From positions 930,001 to 994,000 of the forward strand of contig NZ_CP047898.1 of NCBI RefSeq assembly GCF_009911795.1: a stretch of DNA of 64,000 bases, given 5' to 3'. The translations under genes and the position numbers were made by a program. Below are positions 34,871-43,238 of this stretch, piece by piece. This DNA is from Pseudarthrobacter psychrotolerans (GTDB taxonomy: Bacteria > Actinomycetota > Actinomycetes > Actinomycetales > Micrococcaceae). Numbering within the stretch: the first letter of the stretch is position 1; the number at the start of each line of letters is the position of its first letter. The notes below the pieces were generated by a model. The model saw only the letters and a program-made list of their open reading frames with translations. It did not search any database and was not told the origin of the DNA.

Positions 34871-36427
34871 ATGTCAGACCTATTCCAGGATTACTCCGAG
34901 GCCGCCGGGCGCACCGGCGCCTACGACGAGATGTTCGCCCCCGGCCAGGAGGCCCGCGATTCGTATGCGGAGGTGGCGGATGCGCTCCGCAAGCTCTCGC
35001 TCGCCGACGTCAGCGCCCGGGCGGACTCCATGGCACGGACCTTCCTGGACCGCGGTGTGACCTTTGACTTCGCGGGGGAGGAGCGGCCGTTTCCGCTCGA
35101 CATCGTCCCCCGCGTTATCCCCGCTGATGAGTGGACCGTGCTGGAAAAGGGCGTGGCGCAGCGCGTCCGGGCCCTGGAAGCCTTCCTCAACGATGTCTAC
35201 GACAAAATGAACGTGGTGGCCGACGGCGTCATCCCGCGCCAGCTCGTCACCACCAGCGCCCACTTCCACCGCCAGGTGCACGGCTTCGAGCCGGCCGGCG
35301 GAGTCCGCGTCCACATCTCCGGCATCGATGTGGTGCGCGACGCAGCGGGCACGTTCCGCGTCCTGGAAGACAATGTGCGGGTGCCGTCCGGCGTCAGCTA
35401 CGTCCTGGAAAACCGGCGGGCCATGGCCAAGGGCCTGCCCGAAGCATTTGGCCAGCAACTCATCCGGCCGGTCGAAGAGTACCCCCGCCGGCTGCTGTCC
35501 GCCCTGCGCAAAACGGCGCCCGCCGGCGTCGACGATCCCACGGTAGTGGTGCTGACCCCCGGTGTCTTTAACAGCGCCTACTTTGAACACACCCTGCTGG
35601 CCGGCCTGATGGGCGTGGAGCTTGTCGAAGGACGCGACCTTATCTGCCGCGGCAATCGCGTCTATATGCGCACAACGGCCGGTGAGCAGCGCGTGGACGT
35701 GATCTACAAACGCATCGACGACGAGTTCCTGGACCCGCTGCAATTCCGCTCGGATTCCATGCTCGGCTGCCCGGGACTGGTCAACGCCGCCAGGGCCGGC
35801 GGCGTGACCATCGCCAACGCCGTGGGCAACGGTGTGGCCGACGACAAACTTGTCTACAGCTACGTTCCGGACCTCATCCGTTACTACCTCAGCGAGGAGC
35901 CTGTCATCGCGAACGTGGACACGTTCCGGCTGGAGGAGAAGGAATCCCGGGAATATGTCCTGGACAACCTGGCCGAGCTGGTGGTGAAGCCCGTGGACGG
36001 CTCCGGCGGCAAGGGCCTGGTCATCGGGCCGGACGCCTCCAATGATGAACTCGAGGCCCTGCGCAAGCGGGTCATCGCTGACCCGCGCGGCTGGATTGCA
36101 CAGCCGGTCCTGCAGCTTTCCACAGTGCCCACCCTCGGCGGGGACAAGTTCGGCCCGCGGCACGTGGACCTTCGCCCCTTTGCCGTCAACGACGGCGACG
36201 ACGTCTGGGTGCTGCCCGGCGGACTCACCAGAGTGGCACTCAAGGAAGGCTCCCTCATTGTGAACTCCAGCCAGGGCGGCGGCTCCAAGGACACCTGGGT
36301 GCTGGCAGACTCACCCCAGGTGCCGGTGGAAACAGTTCCGCGGCCCACCATTTCCGTCCGTGAGCGGGTATCCGTCTGGCCAGTGGAGAGCAACTGGCGC
36401 GACCGCCAGTCGGAGCAGCAGCAGTGA
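34871..36427 (+). CDS. Circularly permuted type 2 ATP-grasp protein
   Basis: About 518 residues of the DUF404/DUF407-type ATP-grasp family, predicted to catalyse ATP-dependent peptide or amide bond formation. Landmarks: GSGGKGLVIGP for nucleotide binding, VDVIYKRIDDEFLDPL, RHVDLRPFAVN and a VALKEGSLIVNSSQGGG metal-binding Asn/Glu segment. ATG 34871 (MSDLFQDYSEAAG) is my choice; in-frame ATGs up to 24 codons earlier are possible. First gene of an operon with alpha-E and transglutaminase genes, a conserved three-gene module. The substrate peptide is unknown. Confidence 0.9.
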   Translation: MSDLFQDYSEAAGRTGAYDEMFAPGQEARDSYAEVADALRKLSLADVSARADSMARTFLDRGVTFDFAGEERPFPLDIVPRVIPADEWTVLEKGVAQRVRALEAFLNDVYDKMNVVADGVIPRQLVTTSAHFHRQVHGFEPAGGVRVHISGIDVVRDAAGTFRVLEDNVRVPSGVSYVLENRRAMAKGLPEAFGQQLIRPVEEYPRRLLSALRKTAPAGVDDPTVVVLTPGVFNSAYFEHTLLAGLMGVELVEGRDLICRGNRVYMRTTAGEQRVDVIYKRIDDEFLDPLQFRSDSMLGCPGLVNAARAGGVTIANAVGNGVADDKLVYSYVPDLIRYYLSEEPVIANVDTFRLEEKESREYVLDNLAELVVKPVDGSGGKGLVIGPDASNDELEALRKRVIADPRGWIAQPVLQLSTVPTLGGDKFGPRHVDLRPFAVNDGDDVWVLPGGLTRVALKEGSLIVNSSQGGGSKDTWVLADSPQVPVETVPRPTISVRERVSVWPVESNWRDRQSEQQQ

Positions 36428-36502
36428 GCCGGGCCATCGAACCGGCACAATTGTTCACGGGTTCATCCCCACAGATTTCGGACGCGCAGGAGGTCACCGC
36501 GA

Positions 36503-37429
36503 ATGCTTAGCCGTATTGCTGAGTCCCTATTTTGGATCGGACGCTATGTGGAGCGGGCCGACGGCACCGCCCGCATCCTGGACGTGCACCTGGAACGCCT
36601 GAACCACCTCCCCATGGACGAGCGCCGCAGGGTTGCCCAGGAGTTGCTCGCAGTGATGGGCGCCCGGCCGCAGAGCGAGGATTTCGGCCTGCCTGAACTC
36701 CTCCACGCCCTGGCGTACGACAAAACCAGCGCAACGTCCATTGCCGGGTCGCTGGGCGCTGCCCGCGAAAATGCACGGCGTGCACGCGAGACCGTGTCCT
36801 CGGGCCTGTGGGAAAGCCTCAACACCACCTACTACGGGCTGAGCCAGCACCGCAAGGACGTGGTGGGGACGTACCGCTTCTGCAACTGGACGCTGGAACG
36901 GACGGCCATGGTCAGCGGCCTGGCCGACACCACCGTGAGCCATGATGAAAGCTGGCTGTTCCTGGTGTTGGGCCGTTCCCTGGAGCGGGCCGACATGACC
37001 GCGCGGATGCTTTCCACCCGGGATGTCCTCTCCGCAGGTATGTCCTGGGTCAACATGCTGCGGTGCGCGGGGGCCTATGAGTCGTTCCTGCGGACACGCC
37101 GGGCCGCGTTCGGGGACCAGCACGCCGCCGAGTTCCTCCTGCTTGACCGGCTGTTCCCGCGGTCCATCGTCTACGCCCTGCGGGACGCCGATGAGTGCCT
37201 CGCCAAACTGGACCCTTCGGCACAGCGCGTGGGCTTCATCAACGACGCCCGCCGGATCGTGGGCCAGGCCCGTACGTTCCTCGAGTTCCACCGGACGGAC
37301 GATCTGATGTCCGAACTGCCCGAGCACATGGAACGCGTGCAGAAGGCCGTTGCCCAGGCCTCGGACGCCATTTCCCGTAAATACTTCAATCAGGCAGACG
37401 AACTGGCCTGGGTGGGAGAAGTTTCATGA
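36503..37429 (+). CDS. Alpha-E domain protein (DUF403)
   Basis: All-helical 308-residue protein. The family signature MLSRIAESLFWIGRYVERA opens it and is echoed in the second half by FLVLGRSLERADMTARML, showing the internal duplication. It is the standard partner of circularly permuted ATP-grasp proteins, but its biochemical role is unknown. It starts 75 nt after the ATP-grasp stop and overlaps the transglutaminase start by four bases. Confidence 0.92.
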   Translation: MLSRIAESLFWIGRYVERADGTARILDVHLERLNHLPMDERRRVAQELLAVMGARPQSEDFGLPELLHALAYDKTSATSIAGSLGAARENARRARETVSSGLWESLNTTYYGLSQHRKDVVGTYRFCNWTLERTAMVSGLADTTVSHDESWLFLVLGRSLERADMTARMLSTRDVLSAGMSWVNMLRCAGAYESFLRTRRAAFGDQHAAEFLLLDRLFPRSIVYALRDADECLAKLDPSAQRVGFINDARRIVGQARTFLEFHRTDDLMSELPEHMERVQKAVAQASDAISRKYFNQADELAWVGEVS

Positions 37430-38277
37430 CCCGGCTGAGCATCATCCACACCACGGCCTACAAGTACAACAAGCGCGTCACGCTCTCCTACAACGAGGCC
37501 CGCATGACGCCCCTGACCGATCCCCAGCAGGTGGTTCTTGAATCCGTGCTCAAGGTCTCGCCGTCGCAGGCGGCCGTGAGCAACTACCGGGACTACTGGG
37601 GCACCCGGGTCACGGCCTTCGACATGCAGATGCCGCACGACCACCTTGAAGTCGTTTCCAACATCACTGTCGAAGTTCACCGGGCCGAAAGAATCCCCGC
37701 GGACGCTGACATCGCCGGTTGGGACGTCCTGGCGTCGGAGGAGTCCTCGAACACCTTCAGCGACTGGCTGCCGCAGTCCCAGCTGAGCGGTCCCGGCGCC
37801 GAGGTGCTCGGCATCATTCCAGGTGTTGTGGAAGGCAAAAACCCGCACGAGGCGGCGATGGCCATCTTTGAATGGATGCGCGGCGAGATGACCTACATGT
37901 CCGGTTCCACCGCGGTCACCACCAACGCCGAGGAGGCCTGGGGGCAGCGGCAGGGCGTCTGCCAGGACCTCGCGCACCTCGCCATCGGCGCGCTGCGCAG
38001 CTGCGGCATTCCCGCCCGGTACGTCTCCGGTTACCTGCACCCGCGGTCGACGGCGGCCATCGGCGAGACGGTCGCCGGCCAGTCGCATGCGTGGCTGGAG
38101 TTCTGGGACGGGGACTGGCGCAGCTGGGATCCCACGAACCACAAGCCGGCAGGCGATTACCACGTCACCGTGGCCAGGGGCCGTGACTACCGGGATGTAC
38201 CGCCGCTGAAGGGCATCCTGTCCGGCGGCGGCGGTTCGGCGCTGAGCGTGAGCGTGGAAATCACGCGCCTCGCCTAG
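37426..38277 (+). CDS. Transglutaminase-like cysteine peptidase
   Basis: 283 residues: an N-terminal beta-rich domain (TRLSIIHTTAYKYNKRVTLS) and the transglutaminase core with its Cys-His-Asp triad, Cys in RQGVCQDLAHL, His in GQSHAWLEFW and Asp in SWDPTNHK. Probably cleaves or transfers a peptide made or tagged by the ATP-grasp partner. Start and stop overlaps show tight coupling to the alpha-E gene. Confidence 0.92.
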   Translation: MTRLSIIHTTAYKYNKRVTLSYNEARMTPLTDPQQVVLESVLKVSPSQAAVSNYRDYWGTRVTAFDMQMPHDHLEVVSNITVEVHRAERIPADADIAGWDVLASEESSNTFSDWLPQSQLSGPGAEVLGIIPGVVEGKNPHEAAMAIFEWMRGEMTYMSGSTAVTTNAEEAWGQRQGVCQDLAHLAIGALRSCGIPARYVSGYLHPRSTAAIGETVAGQSHAWLEFWDGDWRSWDPTNHKPAGDYHVTVARGRDYRDVPPLKGILSGGGGSALSVSVEITRLA

Positions 38278-38309
38278 CGTGAGGGGATGGTAGGTCGTCC
38301 GGCCCGGGG

Positions 38310-38837
38310 CTACTCGGGGGCTGCTTTGGCTGCTCCGCTGAGCTGGGTCCACCAGGTCATGGGCGCGGTGACTTTGAATCGGCGCCCGGTCACAGTTCCC
38401 GGGCTCACCCGGACAAACGTGTCCTTCTTCCCGGCCTGCCATGGGAAGAGGTACAGGGCCGCGGAATCCAGGATACCCTCGGTTCCTGCAATGGCCTTCG
38501 CCGGTCCCTTGACCACCACGCTCCAGGCCAGACCATTGACGGCATCCACGCCGTCGGCCTCCAAGGCCACAGCGGCACCCCCTGAGGCGGCGGCCAGCTT
38601 GGTTCCTGCGCCGGTGCGGAACACCAAGCTTCCGCCATCCACCGTGTAGTTGATGGGGAAGATATCAGGCTGGCCATCCACCAGGACGGCCAGCCTGCCC
38701 ACGGAGACCGTCCGCAACAGGGCCCAGCATTCGTGGTGTTCCAGGTTCTGGACCTGGGACGTTGACGCGCTGGAGTTGGACTCGCCGGAGTTGGACTGGC
38801 TGGACAATGGATCGCTGGACGTTGCTTCGCTGCTCAT
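38310..38837 (-). CDS. Pyridoxamine 5'-phosphate oxidase-like flavin/F420-binding protein
   Basis: 175-residue protein with a split-barrel fold. A low-complexity Ser/Asn-rich N-terminus (residues 1-25) precedes ECWALLRTVSVGRLAVLVDG, PDIFPINYTVDGGSLVFRT and VWSVVVKGPA-like strands. Such actinobacterial proteins bind FMN or F420; the substrate is unknown. The PDIFPINY motif is typical of nitroreductase-like members. Confidence 0.85.
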   Translation of the reverse strand: MSSEATSSDPLSSQSNSGESNSSASTSQVQNLEHHECWALLRTVSVGRLAVLVDGQPDIFPINYTVDGGSLVFRTGAGTKLAAASGGAAVALEADGVDAVNGLAWSVVVKGPAKAIAGTEGILDSAALYLFPWQAGKKDTFVRVSPGTVTGRRFKVTAPMTWWTQLSGAAKAAPE

Positions 38838-38881
38838 GCCGCCGAGCCTACGCCCTACGCCCGGGCGAGGACAGTGTCCTT

Positions 38882-40333
38882 CTACCAGGGGCTGGGCTTG
38901 TAGTCCTTAAGGAAGACCCCGTACTGGTCCTCGCCGTTTTCGCCCATCACTATCGGATCGTAGACGCGGGCGGCACCGTCCACCAGGTCCAGGGGCGCGT
39001 GGAAGCCCTCTTCCATGAGGCGGACCTTGGTGAAGTGCGGGCGTTCGTCGGTGATCCAGCCGGTGTCCACCGCGGTCATCAGGATCCCGTCAGCGTCCAG
39101 CATTTCCTGTGCACTGGTCCGGGTCATCATGTTCAGGGCTGCCTTGGCCATGTTGGTGTGCGGATGTCCGGGGCCCTTGTAGGCCCGCGAGAACTGGCCT
39201 TCCATGGCGGAGACGTTGACAATGTACTTCCGGTGCGCCGTGGAGCGTTTCATGGCATCCCGGAGCCTGCTGACGAGCAGGAACGGGGCCGTGACGTTGC
39301 AGAGTTGGACTTCGAGCATTTCCAAGGGGTCAACCTCGTCCACCACCTGGGTCCAGCTGTTGATGCCGGCCAGGTCCGGGACGAGCCCGCCGGCGTCGAT
39401 TGCTGTACCGGCGGCGATCCGCTCCAGCGACGCCGACCCGGTGGAGAGCGCCAGTGAGGTGATGGCGTCGCCGGCCAGCACCGGGTGATCGGTGACACTG
39501 CTCGCCAGGGCGAGGGGGTGTTTGTCGTGCGCGTGGCCGAACGTCACCAGTTCCGGTCCGCCGTTGGCCGGCTCCAGCGCGACGGGCAACGGCTCGTCCT
39601 CGGCGTCCACCAGGGGCTTGTAGGCGTTGCCGGACCGGCGCACGGTCTGGGCGGCGTTGTTGATGATGATGTCCAGGGGGCCCGCGGCGTTGAGCGAATC
39701 CGTCAGGGCCATCACCTGTGACGGGTCGCGCAGGTCGATGCCCACAATCCGGAGCCGGTGCAGCCAGTCGCCGCTGTCCTCCATTGCCGCGAACCGTCGG
39801 GCCGCGTCTTTGGGGAACCGGGTGGTGATGGTGGTGTGGGCACCGTCCCGGAGCAGGCGCAGCGCGATGTACATGCCGATTTTGGCGCGCCCGCCGGTGA
39901 GCAGCGCACGCCTGCCTGTCAGGTCGGTGCGGGCATCCCGTTTGCTGTGGCTGAAGGCGGCACATTCCGGGCAGAGCTGATGATAAAAAGCGTCCACTTG
40001 CGTGTAGTGCTTCTTGCAGATGTAGCAGGGCCGGGAACGGATCAGGTGTCCGGCCACCTTGCCCGTCGCCGAGGTCTCCAGCTTGTTGCCGCGGGTCTCG
40101 TCGTCGATCCGGTCCGGTGCTGCCGTAGCCGTCTGGGCAATGACGGCCCGGTCGGCTTCGGAGATCAGGTTCCGCTTGGTCACGCGGCGGTGACGCTTCA
40201 CGGCTTTGAACATCTTCCCGGTGGCACGGCGCACCGAGACATAGTCAGGGTGTTCCTCGTCGTAGACGTGGATGGTGTTCAAAACCTTGAGGCAGGCCTG
40301 GATTTCCTCAGGCGTCAGATCGGGGGAGCTCAT
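38882..40333 (-). CDS. Large SDR-domain protein with an N-terminal zinc ribbon
   Basis: 483 residues. An N-terminal helical segment (about 1-95) is followed by a four-cysteine module, CYICKKHYTQ...CPECA (about 103-125), and then an SDR domain from about residue 140 with LTGGRAKIG and IINNAAQT. A Ser is present in NVSAMEG, but the YxxxK motif is replaced by HTNMAKAAL, so the Tyr is missing. A long insertion (about 245-320) carries Ala/Gly-rich sequence. The combination is unusual and its function is unknown to me. Confidence 0.85.
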   Translation of the reverse strand: MSSPDLTPEEIQACLKVLNTIHVYDEEHPDYVSVRRATGKMFKAVKRHRRVTKRNLISEADRAVIAQTATAAPDRIDDETRGNKLETSATGKVAGHLIRSRPCYICKKHYTQVDAFYHQLCPECAAFSHSKRDARTDLTGRRALLTGGRAKIGMYIALRLLRDGAHTTITTRFPKDAARRFAAMEDSGDWLHRLRIVGIDLRDPSQVMALTDSLNAAGPLDIIINNAAQTVRRSGNAYKPLVDAEDEPLPVALEPANGGPELVTFGHAHDKHPLALASSVTDHPVLAGDAITSLALSTGSASLERIAAGTAIDAGGLVPDLAGINSWTQVVDEVDPLEMLEVQLCNVTAPFLLVSRLRDAMKRSTAHRKYIVNVSAMEGQFSRAYKGPGHPHTNMAKAALNMMTRTSAQEMLDADGILMTAVDTGWITDERPHFTKVRLMEEGFHAPLDLVDGAARVYDPIVMGENGEDQYGVFLKDYKPSPW

Positions 40334-40417
40334 TGTACCGATTTTACAGCCTTGCGAAGATCCGGCCTGACCGGAGTCCAGCGGTTCGCTGTCCGGCCAG
40401 GCCTACCCGCACTTCGC

Positions 40418-41827
40418 CTAGCCGCGGCGGCCGCCCGCGGCGTTCTGCCCGTTCGTGGACGCGTGGACCGCAGCAACCTGTTCGACTGATTCGCGGAGTT
40501 CGGGGTAGTTGGCCGTGGCCGCCTTGACGGCATCCGGTACCAGGTGGAGGTTCTTAGCGGCCAGCGCACGTTCCGCGTCCCCAGGCTCCGGCACCTGCTG
40601 GCCTTTGGCGAGCACGGTGATGCCGGATTCGGTCACCTTGAAACCGCGGGCGCGGTCCAGGTCGTGGTCCAGGCCGATCGCGGCGCCGGCCGGGACCTTC
40701 ACATTCTTGTCCAGGATGGCCCGGTTGACCACGGCGCCTTCGCCGATGTTCACCTTGTCCATCAGGACCGAATCGATGACCCTGCTGCCGTTCCCCACAT
40801 AGACGTCGTTGGACAGGACGGATCCCTCCACCACGCCGCCGGAGATGACCACGCCGCTGGACACGATGGAGTCCAGGGCGGTGCCCACGGTGTCGTTTTG
40901 CCCGCGGACGAACTTGGCCGGCGGGGAAATGCTCTGGCGCGTGTAAATGGGCCATTCAGAGTTATAGAGGTTGAACACTGGCAACGGCGAGATGAGGTCA
41001 ATGTGGGCGTCGTAGAACGAATCAATGGTGCCGACGTCGCGCCAGTACGTCCGGTCGCGTTCCGTGGACCCGGGGATGTCGTTGAGGGTGAAGTCGTAGA
41101 CTCCGGCCTCACCCTGGCTGACGAAGTAGGGAATGATGTCCCCGCCCATGTCGTGCTTGGTGTCGAGCCGTTCGGCGTCGACGTGGAGGGCATCCACCAA
41201 CGCGTCGGCATCGAAAACGTAATTGCCCATGGAAGCCAGGAACTGGGTGGGATCAGCGGCCAGGCCAGGAGTTGTGGCGGGCTTCTCCACAAATGCGGCG
41301 ATCTTCTGCGGGTCCTCCTGGTCCACCTCGATCACACCGAACTGGTTGGCCATGTTCAACGGTTGGCGCACGGCGGCCACAGTTGCCTTGGCGCCGCTGA
41401 GAACGTGCTGCTCCACCATCTGGGCGAAGTCCATGCGGTACACGTGGTCGGCGCCAACCACAACGACGATGTCGGGGTTGGCGTCATGGATCAGGTTCAG
41501 GGACTGGTAGATGGCGTTGGCGCTGCCGAGGAACCAGCTCTTGCCGACGCGCTGCTGCGCCGGCACGGAGGCCACATAATTGCCCAGCTGGGTGGACATC
41601 CGCCAGGTCTCGGAAATATGGCGGTCAAGGCTGTGGGACTTGTACTGGGTCAGCACCACAATCTGCAGGTAGCGTGAATTCACCAGGTTGGACAGCGCAA
41701 AGTCGATCAGCCGGTAACTGCCGGCAAAGGGCACGGCAGGTTTCGCCCGGTCTGCCGTCAGTGGCATCAGCCGGTTTCCCTCGCCGCCCGCGAGGACAAT
41801 GGCCAGGACTCTTTTGTTCAACGGCAT
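40418..41827 (-). CDS. glgC: Glucose-1-phosphate adenylyltransferase
   Basis: Makes ADP-glucose for alpha-glucan synthesis. The 469-residue enzyme has the nucleotidyltransferase motif [44 protein letters not shown], the [14 protein letters not shown] segment and a C-terminal left-handed beta-helix. A linker tail rich in Ala/Asn/Gly (about 445-469) extends beyond other family members. ATG 41827 ([11 protein letters not shown]) is chosen over an earlier in-frame codon. Divergent from the glycogen synthase gene, 101 bases away, as in M. tuberculosis. Confidence 0.96.
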   Translation of the reverse strand: MPLNKRVLAIVLAGGEGNRLMPLTADRAKPAVPFAGSYRLIDFALSNLVNSRYLQIVVLTQYKSHSLDRHISETWRMSTQLGNYVASVPAQQRVGKSWFLGSANAIYQSLNLIHDANPDIVVVVGADHVYRMDFAQMVEQHVLSGAKATVAAVRQPLNMANQFGVIEVDQEDPQKIAAFVEKPATTPGLAADPTQFLASMGNYVFDADALVDALHVDAERLDTKHDMGGDIIPYFVSQGEAGVYDFTLNDIPGSTERDRTYWRDVGTIDSFYDAHIDLISPLPVFNLYNSEWPIYTRQSISPPAKFVRGQNDTVGTALDSIVSSGVVISGGVVEGSVLSNDVYVGNGSRVIDSVLMDKVNIGEGAVVNRAILDKNVKVPAGAAIGLDHDLDRARGFKVTESGITVLAKGQQVPEPGDAERALAAKNLHLVPDAVKAATANYPELRESVEQVAAVHASTNGQNAAGGRRG

Positions 41828-41928
41828 GGTGGTCGCTCCTGTACGCCTTCGTAACTCCCCAAACAGTCCGGCATGCCCGGACTCCTTCACACTAGAACAG
41901 ATAGTGCGGAACGACTACCTTGGGTAAC

Positions 41929-43137
41929 GTGCGAATAGACATTGTGACTAAAGAGTTCCCGCCCGAGATCTACGGAGGCGCCGGAGTCCACGTGGCCGAA
42001 CTGAGCAGGGTGCTTAGCAAGCACGTTGACCTGCAGGTTCGTGCCTTCGGAGCGCCCCGCGACGCCGATTACCACGGTGCCGGGGTGACCTCCTATTCCG
42101 TTCCCGAAGACCTGGGCTCGGCCAACGCCGCCGTCCAGACGCTCGGCGTGGACCTGCGCATCGTGCCGGACGTGGCCGGCGCCGATCTGGTTCATTCGCA
42201 CACCTGGTATGCGAACATGGCCGGCCATCTGGCGTCGCTGCTCCACGGCATCCCGCACGTCTTGAGCGCCCATAGCCTGGAGCCCTTGAGGCCGTGGAAG
42301 GCTGAGCAGCTTGGCGGCGGCTACGCGTTGTCCTCCTGGGTGGAGAAAACTGCGTACGAGGCGGCAGCGGCAATCATCGCCGTTTCCGAAGGCATGCGCC
42401 AGGACATCCTCCGCAGCTACCCCGATGTTGACCCTGCCAAAGTCCGGGTGGTCCACAACGGCATCGACGTCGAACTCTGGCAGCGCGACGAAAACCAGGA
42501 TGTCGTCCGCGCCCTGGGCATTGACCCGGACAAGCCCAGCGTGGTGTTTGTCGGACGCAACACGCGCCAGAAGGGTGTGCCGTACCTGCTGCGCGCCGCC
42601 GCCAAGCTTCCGGCCGACGTGCAGCTCGTGCTGTGCCTTGGGGCGGCGGATACCCCCGAGCTCGCCGCAGACACTGCACGCCTGATCGAGGAGCTGCAGA
42701 GCCAGCGGACCGGCGTCGTCCTGATTGAACGGATGCTGCCGCGGAACGAACTCATCCAGGTCCTCAGCCACGCCACGGCGTTCGCCTGCCCGTCGATCTA
42801 CGAACCGCTGGGCATCGTCAACCTCGAGGCAATGGCCTGCGGTGCCGCTGTTGTGGCCAGCGCTACGGGCGGCATTCCTGAGGTGGTCCAGCACGGCCAG
42901 ACGGGGCTCTTGGTGGATCTTGAGCAGGTCACCGACGGCACCGGCACACCGCTTGATCCGGAGAAGTTCGTGACGGAATTTGCCGCCGCACTGACGGAGG
43001 TCGTGTCCGATCCCGAACGGGCACGTGCCATGGGCCAGGCCGGCCGCCGCCGCGCGGAGGAGCACTTCTCCTGGGAATCCATCACGGAGACCACCCTTGA
43101 GGTCTACCGCTCAGTGCTTCCTGGCGGACAGCAGTAA
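41929..43137 (+). CDS. glgA: GT4 glycogen synthase, probably alpha-maltose-1-phosphate synthase (GlgM)
   Basis: Glucosyltransferase using ADP-glucose, 402 residues. The start GTG 41929 opens with VRIDIVTKEFPPEIYGGAGV. The GT-B fold shows VHSHTWYANMAGHLA, HSLEPLRPWK and the acceptor region EPLGIVNLEAMACG near the C-terminus. In actinobacteria the GT4 enzyme next to glgC makes alpha-maltose 1-phosphate (GlgM) rather than elongating glycogen. That assignment follows family knowledge, and glgE is not in the window. Confidence 0.9.
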   Translation: MRIDIVTKEFPPEIYGGAGVHVAELSRVLSKHVDLQVRAFGAPRDADYHGAGVTSYSVPEDLGSANAAVQTLGVDLRIVPDVAGADLVHSHTWYANMAGHLASLLHGIPHVLSAHSLEPLRPWKAEQLGGGYALSSWVEKTAYEAAAAIIAVSEGMRQDILRSYPDVDPAKVRVVHNGIDVELWQRDENQDVVRALGIDPDKPSVVFVGRNTRQKGVPYLLRAAAKLPADVQLVLCLGAADTPELAADTARLIEELQSQRTGVVLIERMLPRNELIQVLSHATAFACPSIYEPLGIVNLEAMACGAAVVASATGGIPEVVQHGQTGLLVDLEQVTDGTGTPLDPEKFVTEFAAALTEVVSDPERARAMGQAGRRRAEEHFSWESITETTLEVYRSVLPGGQQ

Positions 43138-43160
43138 CAACAGCACTACTGACCAAACAG

Positions 43161-43208
43161 CGCACGACGGCGCCGCTCCCCATCAAGGGGGAGCGGCGCC
43201 GTCGTGCG
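43161..43208. terminator. Terminator between glgA and the acyl-CoA oxidase gene
   Basis: A perfect 20-bp stem (CGCACGACGGCGCCGCTCCC at 43161-43180 with 43189-43208) and an 8-nt loop between convergent genes, so probably bidirectional. Confidence 0.85.
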
Positions 43209-43238
43209 TTACCCGCGAATGCAACGCGGAGCGGGCAT

